Positions 41,771-50,024 of a stretch of 64,000 nucleotides of DNA are shown piece by piece. Origin of the DNA: JACVRW01 sp963811055 (GTDB lineage Bacteria; Actinomycetota; Thermoleophilia; Solirubrobacterales; Thermoleophilaceae); NCBI GenBank assembly GCA_963811055.1, contig CAWEPQ010000015.1, forward strand, positions 1-64,000, in the 5' to 3' direction. A model generated the notes under the pieces. The model worked only from the letters and a program-made list of their open reading frames with translations. It was not told the DNA's origin and searched no databases. Within the stretch, counting starts at the first letter, position 1. Every line of letters starts with the position of its first letter. Both the position numbers and the translations under genes were made by a program.

Positions 41771-41926
41771 GCCGGTCACCGCGGGCGCGAACACGTTGGT
41801 CTTGAGCTCGATGGTCGTGAAATCGTGACCGTCAGGCACGTTGCGCAGCGTGCCCCAGGCGGCGACGGTGTCGGCAAACGCCACCCAGCTGCCGGCGATG
41901 CGCTCGCGAAAGAGCGCCGGATCCAC
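41771..41926 (-). pseudogene. Fragment of a PaaI-like hotdog thioesterase
   Basis: The minus-strand frame contains VAFADTVAAWGTLRNVPDGH followed by DFTTIELKTNVFAPAV, which is the central helix and following strand of PaaI/YdiI-type thioesterases (ADTxxxxAxxxxLPxGxxFTTIELKxNFxxPV). Both flanks lack the rest of the domain: the N-terminal HGGVIAALxD part is absent and the C-terminal half runs into antisense of the SCP2-like gene. It reads as a deletion remnant. Confidence 0.5.
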
Positions 41927-42065
41927 CCTTGGCGGCCCACGCAGCGGACTCTATGGAGAGAAAGCGGGGGTCGGGGCTCCCGCGCCCCGATTTCCCCTCT
42001 TACGGTCGTCTCCGACCGTCATGTCTGTGGTCTACCCGCCGAGGCCCCTGTTGAACCTCAAGAGA

Positions 42066-42305
42066 TCAGGTGCGCTCGAGCGCGGTGCCTTCGTAGAGCT
42101 TCACCACGCGAACCGCTCGCGGAGGTGCAGCTTCCAGGCACAGCTCGCACAGGACGCACTCGTCGAGCTGCTTCTCCACGATCTCGACGCCGGCCTCCGT
42201 GGCCTTGAAGATGTCCACGGGGCAGACCTCCTCGAGCTTCCTCGCCAGCTCGGCGTCGCCGCGAACGCTGTCGTCCACCTCGACGTCGATGAAGAGACCG
42301 GGCAT
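42066..42305 (-). CDS. Small single-cluster ferredoxin coupled to the CoA-ligase genes
   Basis: The 79-residue protein starts at ATG 42305, overlapping the alpha-subunit stop (ATGA). It has EVCPVDIFKAT near residue 28 and CVLCELCLEAAP near residue 50. The Cys-Pro of the first half and the CxxCxxC of the second half are exactly the four ligands of one [4Fe-4S] cluster in a bacterial ferredoxin whose other cluster has been lost. An electron-transfer protein is not needed by a CoA ligase, so its partner is unclear; FixX-like ferredoxins that serve ETF-linked systems have this layout. Confidence 0.75.
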   Translation of the reverse strand: MPGLFIDVEVDDSVRGDAELARKLEEVCPVDIFKATEAGVEIVEKQLDECVLCELCLEAAPPRAVRVVKLYEGTALERT

Positions 42306-43225
42306 CAGGCAGCCGCCCCGAGCTTCTCGCGAACGGCGTCCGGGATGGCGTCGATCCGCTCCACGACAGGGATTCCGGCGGCCTCGAGACGGCTGATCTT
42401 CTCGGTGGCCGTGTCCTCCTTGCCCTCCACGATCGTGCCGGCGTGGCCGAAGGACATGCCCTTCATCTCCTCGTCGTCCATGAAGCGGCCCGCCATGAAG
42501 GCCACGATCGGAAGGCGCGAGTTGTTCTCGGCGACCCATTCCGCCAGCTGGGCCTCCATACGCCCGCCCGGCTCCGTGTAGATCACGATCGCCTCGGTCT
42601 GCTCGTCGGCCTCGAACAGCGGCATCAGCTCGGCATAGGTGGAGCCGATGATCGCGTCGCCGCCGATCGAGATCGCCGTGGACACGCCGAGGCCGGCAGC
42701 CGTCAGCGTCGAGGAGATCTCGGTGGTCATGCCGCCCGAGCGCGACATCACGCCCACGTTGCCGGGCTGGTAGGCCTGCTCGGTGTTCTTGGCCGGTCCG
42801 CCGATCCCGCCCATCTTCGCCACTCCGGGAACCACCAGACCCAGGCAGTTGGGCCCGATGATCCGGGCGCCGCGCGCGGTGGCCGCCTCCACCATCTGGG
42901 CCACGTCGCCGCGGGGGATCCGCTCGGTCACGATCACGATCAGGCCGATTCCGGCCTCGATCGCCTCCAGCACCGCGTCCTTGGTGAACGCGGGGGGCAC
43001 GGTGACCACGGAGCCGTCCGGCACGCGGCCGCCGTTGTGCTCCACCACCTGCTCGACGGTGTCGAACACGGGCACGCCGTGAACGTCGCGCCCCTTGCGT
43101 CCCGGCGTGACACCGCCCACGATCTTCGAGCCGTAGTCGAGGCACTCGCGCGTGAGGTTCACCGCCTCGCGGCCGGTGATGCCTTGGACGATGAAGGTCG
43201 TGTCCCGATCGATGAGGATGCTCAT
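42305..43225 (-). CDS. Succinate/malate-CoA ligase alpha subunit-like (SucD / MtkB)
   Basis: The 306-residue protein has the CoA-binding fold (FIVQGITGREAVNLTRECLD, VGGVTPGRKGRDVHGVPVFD), IIGPNCLGLVVPG, GNVGVMSRSGGMTTEISSTL and the phospho-His motif MSFGHAGTIVEGKEDTA. These are shared by succinyl-CoA synthetase and malate thiokinase. The beta-subunit gene overlaps upstream (43222-43225), and a malyl-CoA lyase gene precedes that, the arrangement of mtkA-mtkB-mcl in serine-cycle methylotrophs. Succinate, malate or itaconate as substrate cannot be settled by eye. Confidence 0.85.
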   Translation of the reverse strand: MSILIDRDTTFIVQGITGREAVNLTRECLDYGSKIVGGVTPGRKGRDVHGVPVFDTVEQVVEHNGGRVPDGSVVTVPPAFTKDAVLEAIEAGIGLIVIVTERIPRGDVAQMVEAATARGARIIGPNCLGLVVPGVAKMGGIGGPAKNTEQAYQPGNVGVMSRSGGMTTEISSTLTAAGLGVSTAISIGGDAIIGSTYAELMPLFEADEQTEAIVIYTEPGGRMEAQLAEWVAENNSRLPIVAFMAGRFMDDEEMKGMSFGHAGTIVEGKEDTATEKISRLEAAGIPVVERIDAIPDAVREKLGAAA

Positions 43226-44442
43226 GCGGCGGCCGGCCCCTGGATCTTGGCCACCGCGCGGCGCGCGGCCTCGTGCATCGATACCGAGCGGTCGCAGTAC
43301 TCCACGCCGTAGCGGTCGAGGATCTTGAAGCCCTCCTCCTCCCAGGCGCCCGGGATGCGGAAGATCGCGATCGTCTCGCCCGGATCCTTGCCCAGCTCGA
43401 GGCACGCCTTGATCACGCCGCGGGCCACGATGTCGACCCTGGTGTTGGACACGATCGACATCATCACCGCGATCTTCTCGACGCCGTCCTTCTGGAGCAC
43501 CTGCTTGGCGAGTCCGCAGGCCTTGGCCACGGACGGGTTGCCGCCGATCTCCGAGTAGTTGGCCGGGCTGCCGCCCTGGGAGCGCACCGCGTCGGTGAGC
43601 GTCAGCGAGCCGCCGCCCGCGCCGATCACGAGCCCGAGGTTGCCGTGGAAGCCGGTGTCCTTGCCCTGGATCACGCCGCGGTGGTCGGCGGCGTCGATCG
43701 CCTTCACGGCCGACTCGAAGGGGGTGGGCTCGTGGCCCTCGCGGGTGCCCTCGCTCTCCTCGATGCCGAGCTTGGCAATCACGGCCTTCTGGCGGGGGAG
43801 GGCCTCGTTCTCCATCTCCATGTGCGCGTCGAGCGCCACGAAGCTGCCGTCATCCAGTTGTGCGAGCGGGTTGATCTCGGCGAGCGTCATGTCGCGGTCG
43901 CGGAACAGGCGCGCCAGCCGCGCCACGATCGGCGTGAGCCGGTTGAGCTCCGAGCCGGTCACGCCCGCGTCGGCGATGGCCTGCTTGGCCTGGAAGTCCG
44001 AGAACGGCAGGAGGTTCGAGAAGTGCCGGCGCCCGACGTGGTCGGGGTGCTCCTCGGCCACCTGCTCGATGTCGATCCCGCCCATGTCGCTGAAGAGGAT
44101 GAGCGGCCGCTTGGCGGTTCCGTCCCAGACCACGCCCGCGTAGTACTCCTGCTTGACCTGCGCGCGGGGGTCCACGAGCACGCCACGCGGCATGTCGCCG
44201 CCGATCTCGATCTGGAGGATGGCCTCGGCGTGGGTGGCCGCCTCATCCGGCGTGTCCGCGAACTGCACGCCGCCGGCCTTCATCCGGCCTCCGCTGAGCA
44301 CCTGGGACTTGATGACGGTGGGACCGCCGATCCGGGCCGCAATCTCGCGCGCCTCCTCCGGCGTCTTGGCGAAGCCGAAGTCGGTGACCGGGATTCCGGC
44401 GTCGCGCACGATGGCGCGCGACTCGTACTCGTAGAAGCGCAT
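43222..44442 (-). CDS. Succinate/malate-CoA ligase beta subunit-like (SucC / MtkA)
   Basis: The 406-residue ATP-grasp protein begins MRFYEYESRAIVRDAGIPVT, unlike the usual MDxHEYQAK of SucC/MtkA, which marks it as a divergent branch. Conserved parts are PTVIKSQVLSGGRMKAGGVQ, FSDMGGIDIEQVAEEHPDHV, MTLAEINPLAQLDDGSFVAL and the CoA/phosphate-side segments VIGAGGGSLTLTDAV and YSEIGGNPSVAKACGLAKQV. It pairs with the alpha subunit to form an acyl-CoA from a dicarboxylate, CoA and nucleoside triphosphate. It lies 19 bp after the malyl-CoA lyase gene and overlaps the alpha gene. Confidence 0.85.
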   Translation of the reverse strand: MRFYEYESRAIVRDAGIPVTDFGFAKTPEEAREIAARIGGPTVIKSQVLSGGRMKAGGVQFADTPDEAATHAEAILQIEIGGDMPRGVLVDPRAQVKQEYYAGVVWDGTAKRPLILFSDMGGIDIEQVAEEHPDHVGRRHFSNLLPFSDFQAKQAIADAGVTGSELNRLTPIVARLARLFRDRDMTLAEINPLAQLDDGSFVALDAHMEMENEALPRQKAVIAKLGIEESEGTREGHEPTPFESAVKAIDAADHRGVIQGKDTGFHGNLGLVIGAGGGSLTLTDAVRSQGGSPANYSEIGGNPSVAKACGLAKQVLQKDGVEKIAVMMSIVSNTRVDIVARGVIKACLELGKDPGETIAIFRIPGAWEEEGFKILDRYGVEYCDRSVSMHEAARRAVAKIQGPAAA

Positions 44443-44461
44443 GGGCGGCGCGGAACCCTAC

Positions 44462-45565
44462 CTACGCGGCCGTGCGCGAGGGGCCGGGCTCGGCCCGGAC
44501 CGGAGCGTTGCCATCGTCGAGCCCGTACGCCTCGGCGAGCTCGGGATCCTTGCGGGCCAGCTGTTCCGCCAGGTCCACCATCACCTTGCACTGTTTCCAG
44601 GTGGCGTCGTCCTGCATCTTGCCGTCGATCATGTGCACGCCGCGGCCGTCGGGGATCGCCTCGATCACCTTCATGGCGAAGCGGACCTCCTCGGGATCGG
44701 GCGAGAAGACCTTCTTGGCGATCTCGATCTGGGCCGGGTGGAGGGACCAGGCGCCCACGCAGCCGAGCAGGAAGGCGGCACGGAACTGCGCCTCGCAGCC
44801 CGCGGTGTCCTTGATGTCGCCGTAGGGCCCGTAGAAGGGGAGGATCCCGGCCGAGGTGCAGGCGTCGACCATGCGCGCGATCGAGTAGTGCCAGGGGTCC
44901 TGCTGGGCCGTGGCCCGCGGGGCGTCCGGATCGTCGGGATCGGGGTCCTCGATCACCCGGTAGCCCGGATGCCCGCCGCCGACCCGGGTGGTCTTCATGC
45001 GCCGCGAGGCGGCCAGGTCGGCGGGGCCGAAGCTCATGCCCTGCATCCGCGGGCTCGCCGTGGCGATCTCCTCGAGGTTCACGACGCCCTGTGCGGTCTC
45101 CAGGATGGCGTGCACGAGGATCGGCCGGTCGAGGCCCGCCTTTGCCTCCAGCTGGGCCAGGAGGCGGTCCACGTAGTGGATGTCCCAGGCGCCCTCGACC
45201 TTGGGAACCATGATCACGTCGAGCTTGTGGCCGATCTCGGTGACCAGCTCCGAGAGGTCGTCCAGCACCCAGGGGCTCTCCAGGCTGTTCACGCGTGTCC
45301 AGAGCGCGGTCTCGCCGAAGTCGGCGTCACGGGCCGTGTCGATCAGCCCGCGGCGTGCGGCCTGCTTGCGATCGACGGGCACGGCGTCCTCGAGGTTGCC
45401 GAGCAGGATGTCGGTCTTCGTGGCGATCTCGGGGGCCTTGGCGGCCATCTTCTCGTTCGAGAAGTCGAGGAAGTGGATCATCCGCGAGGGCGGGAAGGGG
45501 ATCTCGCGCAGCGGCTCAGGGGCCCCGGCCGCCAGGGGGTTGAAGAAGTCACGTGGGTTGCGCAT
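44462..45565 (-). CDS. mcl: Malyl-CoA/beta-methylmalyl-CoA/citramalyl-CoA lyase-like (HpcH/CitE family)
   Basis: The 367-residue protein is the long, Chloroflexus-type Mcl rather than the short ~275-residue CitE-like form. Distinctive stretches are AAGAPEPLREIPFPPSRMIH, LLGNLEDAVPVDRKQAARRG, KLDVIMVPKVEGAWDIHYVD, HAILETAQGVVNLEEIA, GMSFGPADLAASRRMKTTRV, FYGPYGDIKDTAGCEAQFR, GAWSLHPAQIEIAKKVFSPD and VHMIDGKMQDDATWKQCKVM. The Glu/Asp magnesium ligands (LEDA, ILETAQG, GPADLA) are present. It cleaves or forms malyl-CoA from glyoxylate and acetyl-CoA. In this operon it leads the CoA-ligase genes and is divergent from a MaoC hydratase. Confidence 0.9.
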   Translation of the reverse strand: MRNPRDFFNPLAAGAPEPLREIPFPPSRMIHFLDFSNEKMAAKAPEIATKTDILLGNLEDAVPVDRKQAARRGLIDTARDADFGETALWTRVNSLESPWVLDDLSELVTEIGHKLDVIMVPKVEGAWDIHYVDRLLAQLEAKAGLDRPILVHAILETAQGVVNLEEIATASPRMQGMSFGPADLAASRRMKTTRVGGGHPGYRVIEDPDPDDPDAPRATAQQDPWHYSIARMVDACTSAGILPFYGPYGDIKDTAGCEAQFRAAFLLGCVGAWSLHPAQIEIAKKVFSPDPEEVRFAMKVIEAIPDGRGVHMIDGKMQDDATWKQCKVMVDLAEQLARKDPELAEAYGLDDGNAPVRAEPGPSRTAA

Positions 45566-45618
45566 TGGCCCGGCAGGTTACTCACCTCGGCGCGGCGATA
45601 AGTAGGCTTCCGCGCTCT

Positions 45619-46137
45619 ATGAGCGAGACTTCCACGACCGGATTCGAGACCAACCAGGCCGAGCGCGAGGCCTCCGGAGCCCACCCCTACGGGCGCTACC
45701 TGGAGGAGTTCGAGGTCGGTGCCGTGTACAAGCACTGGCCGGCCAAGACCGTGACCGAGGCGGACGACCACCTGTTCTGCCTGATCACGATGAACCACCA
45801 TCCGCTCCACCTGAACGACGTCTATGCCGCGCAGTCCCAGCAGGGGCAGAACGTGGTCGTCGGGCCGCTGGTCTACTCACTCGCCCTCGGCATGTCGGTG
45901 AGCGACGTGTCCGGCAAGGCGATCGCCAACCTCGCCACCGAGGACCTCTCCCACCCGGCTCCGGTCTTCCACGGCGACACCCTGTTCGCCGAGAGCGAGG
46001 TGCTCGACGTGAAGGAGTCGCAGTCCAAGCCGGATCGCGGCGTGGTGCGGGTCCACACCCGGGTCCACAAGCAGGACGGCACGCTCGTGGCCGAGTTCAA
46101 GCGCGCGGTGCTGGTGCCGCGGCGCGTCCCCGGCTGA
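45619..46137 (+). CDS. MaoC-family hotdog hydratase
   Basis: The 172-residue single-hotdog protein has GRYLEEFEVGAVYKHWPAKT, VTEADDHLFCLITMNHHPLH, LNDVYAAQSQQGQNVVVGPL and VFHGDTLFAESEVLDVKES. The (T/A)EAD...NxxPLH signature provides the hydratase Asp/His pair, in the form seen in MaoC proteins encoded next to CitE-like lyases (such as mycobacterial Rv2499c and itaconyl-CoA/mesaconyl-CoA hydratases). It is divergent from mcl with a 53-bp shared gap. Hydration of mesaconyl- or itaconyl-CoA to a substrate of the lyase is the likely role. Confidence 0.85.
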   Translation: MSETSTTGFETNQAEREASGAHPYGRYLEEFEVGAVYKHWPAKTVTEADDHLFCLITMNHHPLHLNDVYAAQSQQGQNVVVGPLVYSLALGMSVSDVSGKAIANLATEDLSHPAPVFHGDTLFAESEVLDVKESQSKPDRGVVRVHTRVHKQDGTLVAEFKRAVLVPRRVPG

Positions 46138-46146
46138 GCCGAAACC

Positions 46147-46605
46147 TCAGCGCGCGCCGAGCCGGACGGTCCAGATCGTGGTGAGGGAGCCGTTGAGGCG
46201 CCCTCGAGCCCATCCCACGCCGATCAGGCGGTAGGAGCCGGTCTCCAGCAGCGACCGGTGGGTGGGGGAGTTCTTCCAGCCGAGGGCCACCGGTGCGGTG
46301 TCCAGTTGCCAGCCGCTCTGGCGGGCGATCAGCTCCGCGACGCGCCGGAAGCTGCGCCCGGTACCGAGGTTGGCGGCATGCCCGAAGCCCGTGTGGAGCT
46401 GGCGGCGCGACTGGCGCGCCGCGGCGGTGCTCAGCTTGCGGTTGGAGCGGAGCGGCTCGAGGCCCACCTGCGCGCGCTCGTTGTTGAGGCGCTGGATCAT
46501 CTGGGCGGCCGTGCCGCCCTTTGCGGATGCGGGGGACACTGCCGCGAGCACGGCGCACCATGAGGCCAGATGTACGGCAATGTGAGTCCGCGACGGCAAG
46601 CGCAC
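46147..46605 (-). CDS. Secreted CAP-domain (SCP/CRISP-like) protein under c-di-AMP control
   Basis: From GTG 46605 (GAGAGAGG upstream) the protein is 152 residues with a signal peptide (IAVHLASWCAVLAAVSPASA) and a CAP domain: MIQRLNNERAQVGLEPLRSN, LSTAAARQSRRQLHTGFGHA, RVAELIARQSGW, WKNSPTHRSLLETGSYRLIG, VGWARG. The HxGH and HR positions form the CAP cavity. Bacterial CAP proteins are surface proteins of mostly unknown role, some linked to wall remodelling; the riboswitch upstream fits a wall function. Confidence 0.82.
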   Translation of the reverse strand: MRLPSRTHIAVHLASWCAVLAAVSPASAKGGTAAQMIQRLNNERAQVGLEPLRSNRKLSTAAARQSRRQLHTGFGHAANLGTGRSFRRVAELIARQSGWQLDTAPVALGWKNSPTHRSLLETGSYRLIGVGWARGRLNGSLTTIWTVRLGAR

Positions 46606-46609
46606 CCCT

Positions 46610-46745
46610 CTCTCGACGGCCTACGGGGTTAGCTGACGGGCTCGCGCGGAAAGAGTCGCGCGCCGCGCTGGTTAGGCGCGATTAGCCCCAGTGGAACATG
46701 TGGTTCCCCCGCTCACTCCGGTACGACACCGGAGCGACTCGGCGA
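46610..46745 (-). promoter_or_regulatory. c-di-AMP riboswitch (ydaO-yuaA type) before the CAP-domain gene
   Basis: Read on the minus strand: GCGGGGGAACC, GGGGCTAATC, CTCTTTC, then GCGAGCCCGTCAGCTAACC with CCGTAGGC, and GAGAGAG at the ribosome site directly before GTG 46605. Spacing and order match the copies at 22618 and 34650. Confidence 0.9.
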
Positions 46746-46806
46746 TTTGCAGGAGGAAAGCTAGGAAGCTGCCCGGACGGAACCGGTGCTGGAATGCCGT
46801 CGGTGC

Positions 46807-46827
46807 GCAGCCGGCCGAGCCGGCTGC
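46807..46827. terminator. Hairpin after the sugar transferase gene
   Basis: GCAGCCGGC / GCCGGCTGC with loop CGA, eight bases beyond the stop codon of the minus-strand gene; no T-run. Confidence 0.5.
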
Positions 46828-46834
46828 TTCCGCT

Positions 46835-47611
46835 TTAGCGCTTGCGGAGGTTCATCCGGCCCGTGCCACGGTGCACGGCCACCTGCCGGCGCAGGATCAC
46901 CGCTGCCACGGTCCAGGTCAGGATCTTGATGTCGAGCAGGAGCGTGCGCTGGCTGGCGTAGAGCCGGTCCAGGTTGACCTTCTGGGGCAGAAGCCGGTCC
47001 ACGTAGTGCCCGAGCGGGTCGTCGTCGTCCAGGATCCGGCTCTCCTCCGCAAAGGCGAGCTGCGACAGGCCGGTGATCCCCGGGCGGACCGAAAGGATGT
47101 GGTCATAGGCGCTGCCGTGGCGCTCCACGAAGGAGGGATCCTCCGGCCGCGGGCCCACGAGGCTCATCTCGCCCCGGATGACGTGCCAGAGCTGAGGCAC
47201 CTCGTCCAGCTTGAACTTGGCCAGCCACGGGCCGATGCGGGTGAAGCGGTCGTCGTCGTCCATGGTCAGCGCGCGTCCGCTGGCGCCCTCGCGCATCTTG
47301 CGGAACTTGAGCATCCGGAGCCTGCGGCCCCTGAAGCCCGCGCGCTCGCAGCGGAAGAAGGCTCCGCCGGGCGAGTCGACGACGATCAGGATGCTGGCCA
47401 GCGCGATCAGCGGGACCAGGATGAGCAGGAGCCCGCCGGCCACGAGCACGTCGAGGGTGCGCTTGGCGGCCCGATCGGCGAGGCGCAGCACCCGCGCGGG
47501 CTCGGGCGTGCCCCGGACAGGGAGCGCGAGCACGTCGGCCGACGGGGCCGTCAGAGCCGAAGCCGGCTCTCCCGCGGTGCTGCTATCGAGTCTTTGTGTC
47601 GCCGTGTCCAA
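46835..47611 (-). CDS. Undecaprenyl-phosphate sugar-1-phosphate transferase (bacterial sugar transferase)
   Basis: The 258-residue protein has a disordered N-terminus (~45 residues), one membrane segment (TLDVLVAGGLLLILVPLIAL with the following ASILIVVDS) and the conserved cytoplasmic catalytic domain: ERAGFRGRRLRMLKFRKMR, RIGPWLAKFKLDEVPQLWHV, GEMSLVGPRPEDPSFVERH and RPGITGLSQLAF. It starts exopolysaccharide synthesis by loading a sugar phosphate onto the lipid carrier. It is the short form without the four extra N-terminal membrane helices. It faces an O-antigen-ligase-like gene across a ~290-bp gap. Confidence 0.93.
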   Translation of the reverse strand: MDTATQRLDSSTAGEPASALTAPSADVLALPVRGTPEPARVLRLADRAAKRTLDVLVAGGLLLILVPLIALASILIVVDSPGGAFFRCERAGFRGRRLRMLKFRKMREGASGRALTMDDDDRFTRIGPWLAKFKLDEVPQLWHVIRGEMSLVGPRPEDPSFVERHGSAYDHILSVRPGITGLSQLAFAEESRILDDDDPLGHYVDRLLPQKVNLDRLYASQRTLLLDIKILTWTVAAVILRRQVAVHRGTGRMNLRKR

Positions 47612-47902
47612 TTTGAGTCCAGGTCTGGGCCGACCGAAAGGGCGAATAGGCTGATTTTCCTCCGCGCAGGCGGAGCACTATGGAGGCGCGACGATGCCCC
47701 CTACACCGACTAAACAGACTGACTCACCCGTAGCGGCTTCCGGCCCCTCCCAGGTAGGTCTTCGCGGATCATCATACCCTCGGCCTTTTCATTTCGCCAC
47801 ACCGGGATTAGGCGATTTCGCCGCATCGCCGTCCCCCGTTTTCTGTATAGCGAGTGCTTCGGTTGAACAGGCCGATTGGATGAGTCAAGCAACCAAATCT
47901 TT
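47612..47902. other. Divergent regulatory gap of the exopolysaccharide genes
   Basis: About 290 bp, clearly more AT-rich than the surroundings. It contains the inverted repeats CCTCCGC-GCA-GGCGGAG (about 47670-47687) and GGCGATTTCGCC (about 47813-47824). A -10-like TATAGC lies near 47847. No coding frame is convincing; a 70-codon frame at 47694 lacks any domain. Confidence 0.4.
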
Positions 47903-49978
47903 ATGAACCCGTCCGACGTCATCGAGCAGAGGGGCAGGGCCCCGGCCCTGTCGCGCCTGGGACTTTCGCCCGAAGCGCTGCGCGCCGCCCTGCCGGTGCT
48001 GCTCGCGATCCCGGTGGTGGGGCTGTGGGTCTACCTGGCCCCGAACAGCGGCGGATACTTCCCGCGCGACTGGTATCCGGCCACGATCCTCGCGGTCGCG
48101 CTGGCGATCGTCGTGGGGCTCGCCACCGGTCGCGCTCTCCCGGTGGCTCGCGGCGCCCGGGTGGCGCTCGTGCTGCTGGCCGCGTACGTGGCCTGGGCGT
48201 TCGCGTCCCTGCTCTGGGCCGACTCGACCGGGAGCGCGCTCGAGGCGGCGGACAAGCTGCTTCTCCTGCTGGCGCTGGCGTGGGCGCTGGCGCTCCTGCC
48301 CTGGGACGCCCGCACGGCGCGCTGGCTCCTCGGGGCCTGGTCGCTCGGGCTCGGCATCGTTGCCCTGGTCAGCCTCACGGGCGCCTCCGGCACCGGCGAC
48401 CTGAGCAAGTACCTCTTCGAGTTCCGCTACCAGCACCCGACCGGCTACGCCAACGGCAACGCGGCGCTGGGCGTCATAGGGATGCTCGCGGCGTTCGGGC
48501 TGTCCACGGACCGGGACGCCAACCCGGTGGTGGCCGGGCTGTTCCTCGCCGTGGCGGCGCTGCTGGCGGACTTCGCACTCCTCTCCCAGAGCCGAGGGTC
48601 CTTCATCGGCGTGGCGGTGGCGGCGCCGGTGTTCCTCATCTACGCACCCGACCGGCTCAGGGTGCTGACGCGCCTGCTCGCTCTCGCCGGCGCCGTGGCG
48701 ATCGCGGCCGGCCCGATCTTCGACGTATACAACGCCGGTGAGGCCGGCCGGGCACTGGACCCCGCCCTCGACGACGGGGTGGCGGCCATCCTGCCCTCCG
48801 TGCTCGTGGCCGGAGCCGCCGGGCTGCTGCTCAGCCTGGCGGAGCGGGCCGCGCGCGGACACGAGCGCATCGAGACCTCCGGCCGTCGCGCGGGGTACGT
48901 GGGCGTCGCCCTGCTCGCCGCCGCGGCCGTGGCGGTCGTGGTGGTCAATTTCGATCGGATCACCGACACCGTCGACGAGCAGTGGGCCACGCTCACCGGC
49001 GCCGAGTACGACTCGGTGGAGGGGGCCCGGATCTCGAACCTCGACCCCTACGAGCGCCCCGACTACTGGCGTGTGGCGATCGACCTGTTCCAGGAGTCGC
49101 CCGTAACCGGCGTGGGCACCGGCAACTTCGAGCGCGAGTACACCGCGCGCAGGCATGAGCCCAAGCACTCGCGCTACGTGCACAACATGTTCCTGCGGGC
49201 GCTGGGCGAAGGCGGCTTCGTGGGCGCCGCGCTGCTGGCGGCGTTCTTCCTGTCGCTCTTCGTGGCCGGGGGGATCCTCCGGCGCAGGCTCGCTCGTGCG
49301 CCGTCCCTGGTCCTGGCCACCACGCTCGCCATAGCCGCCTACTTCGCGGTGCACCTCAACTTCGACTGGCTCGAGGAGATCCCGGCCGTGGCCTCGCCCG
49401 CGCTGGCGCTGCCGCTCGTTGCGCTAGTGGTCGCCGCGCGCCCGCCGGGCGACGAGAGCGCCGGAGCTCCCACGCGCGCCTCGCGCGCCTCGCGCGCGGG
49501 GGCGTGGATGGCCGCGGGCCTCGCCGGGATCGCCCTCATAGCGCTCGTGCCCGCGTACCTCTCGGTGCGCTACGTCAACCGCGCCGAGGAGCGGGCGGCG
49601 GTCGATGTGAACAGCGCCTTCGAGGACCTCGACCGGGCGCGCTCGCTCAACCCTGCCTCGCTCGATCCCGACCTCGCCGAAGGGCGCATCGCCATCTCGG
49701 CCCGCCGCTACGAGGTTGCTCGTGAAGCGTTCGAGCACTCGCTCACGGTGGAGGACAACTGGCTCGCGCACTTCGAGCTCGCGCTCATCAACAGCGGCCG
49801 CGGGCGCTTCGCCCCCGCGGCCGTCGAGCTGCGGCAGGCCCGGGCCCTCAATGCCCGTGACCCCGTGCTGACCCGTCTAGGCCGTAATATCCTGGCCCGG
49901 CGCCGGGTGGATCCGAAGGCGGAGAACGCCCGCATTCAAAGAGCCGCAACCAATCGCTTTACAACGTCCGGAAGGTGA
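47903..49978 (+). CDS. O-antigen ligase/Wzy-like polymerase with C-terminal TPR-like region (copy 1)
   Basis: From ATG 47903 the protein is 691 residues (TTG 47876 is a longer alternative). About twelve membrane segments precede a large extracytoplasmic loop with NLDPYERPDYWRVAIDLFQE, SPVTGVGTGNFEREYTARRH and KHSRYVHNMFLRALGEGGFV, the signature of the O-antigen ligase family, whose His and Arg contact the lipid-linked glycan. The last ~110 residues carry helical repeats (DLDRARSLNPASLDPDLAEG, EVAREAFEHSLTVEDNWLAH) of TPR type. It would polymerise or attach surface glycan. Confidence 0.87.
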   Translation: MNPSDVIEQRGRAPALSRLGLSPEALRAALPVLLAIPVVGLWVYLAPNSGGYFPRDWYPATILAVALAIVVGLATGRALPVARGARVALVLLAAYVAWAFASLLWADSTGSALEAADKLLLLLALAWALALLPWDARTARWLLGAWSLGLGIVALVSLTGASGTGDLSKYLFEFRYQHPTGYANGNAALGVIGMLAAFGLSTDRDANPVVAGLFLAVAALLADFALLSQSRGSFIGVAVAAPVFLIYAPDRLRVLTRLLALAGAVAIAAGPIFDVYNAGEAGRALDPALDDGVAAILPSVLVAGAAGLLLSLAERAARGHERIETSGRRAGYVGVALLAAAAVAVVVVNFDRITDTVDEQWATLTGAEYDSVEGARISNLDPYERPDYWRVAIDLFQESPVTGVGTGNFEREYTARRHEPKHSRYVHNMFLRALGEGGFVGAALLAAFFLSLFVAGGILRRRLARAPSLVLATTLAIAAYFAVHLNFDWLEEIPAVASPALALPLVALVVAARPPGDESAGAPTRASRASRAGAWMAAGLAGIALIALVPAYLSVRYVNRAEERAAVDVNSAFEDLDRARSLNPASLDPDLAEGRIAISARRYEVAREAFEHSLTVEDNWLAHFELALINSGRGRFAPAAVELRQARALNARDPVLTRLGRNILARRRVDPKAENARIQRAATNRFTTSGR

Positions 49979-50024
49979 GCTACGTTGGACGGGGCTGGGA
50001 GAAATCTCGTCCAAGGGGATCATT

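Noticed and set aside
42305..44442. TCA-cycle succinyl-CoA synthetase as the only reading
   Set aside because: Divergent N-terminus, coupled ferredoxin and adjacent malyl-CoA lyase point to a special-purpose ligase; TCA function is kept only as an alternative.
47694..47906. 70-codon plus-strand frame before the O-antigen ligase gene
   Set aside because: No domain, no ribosome site and location in an AT-rich divergent promoter region.
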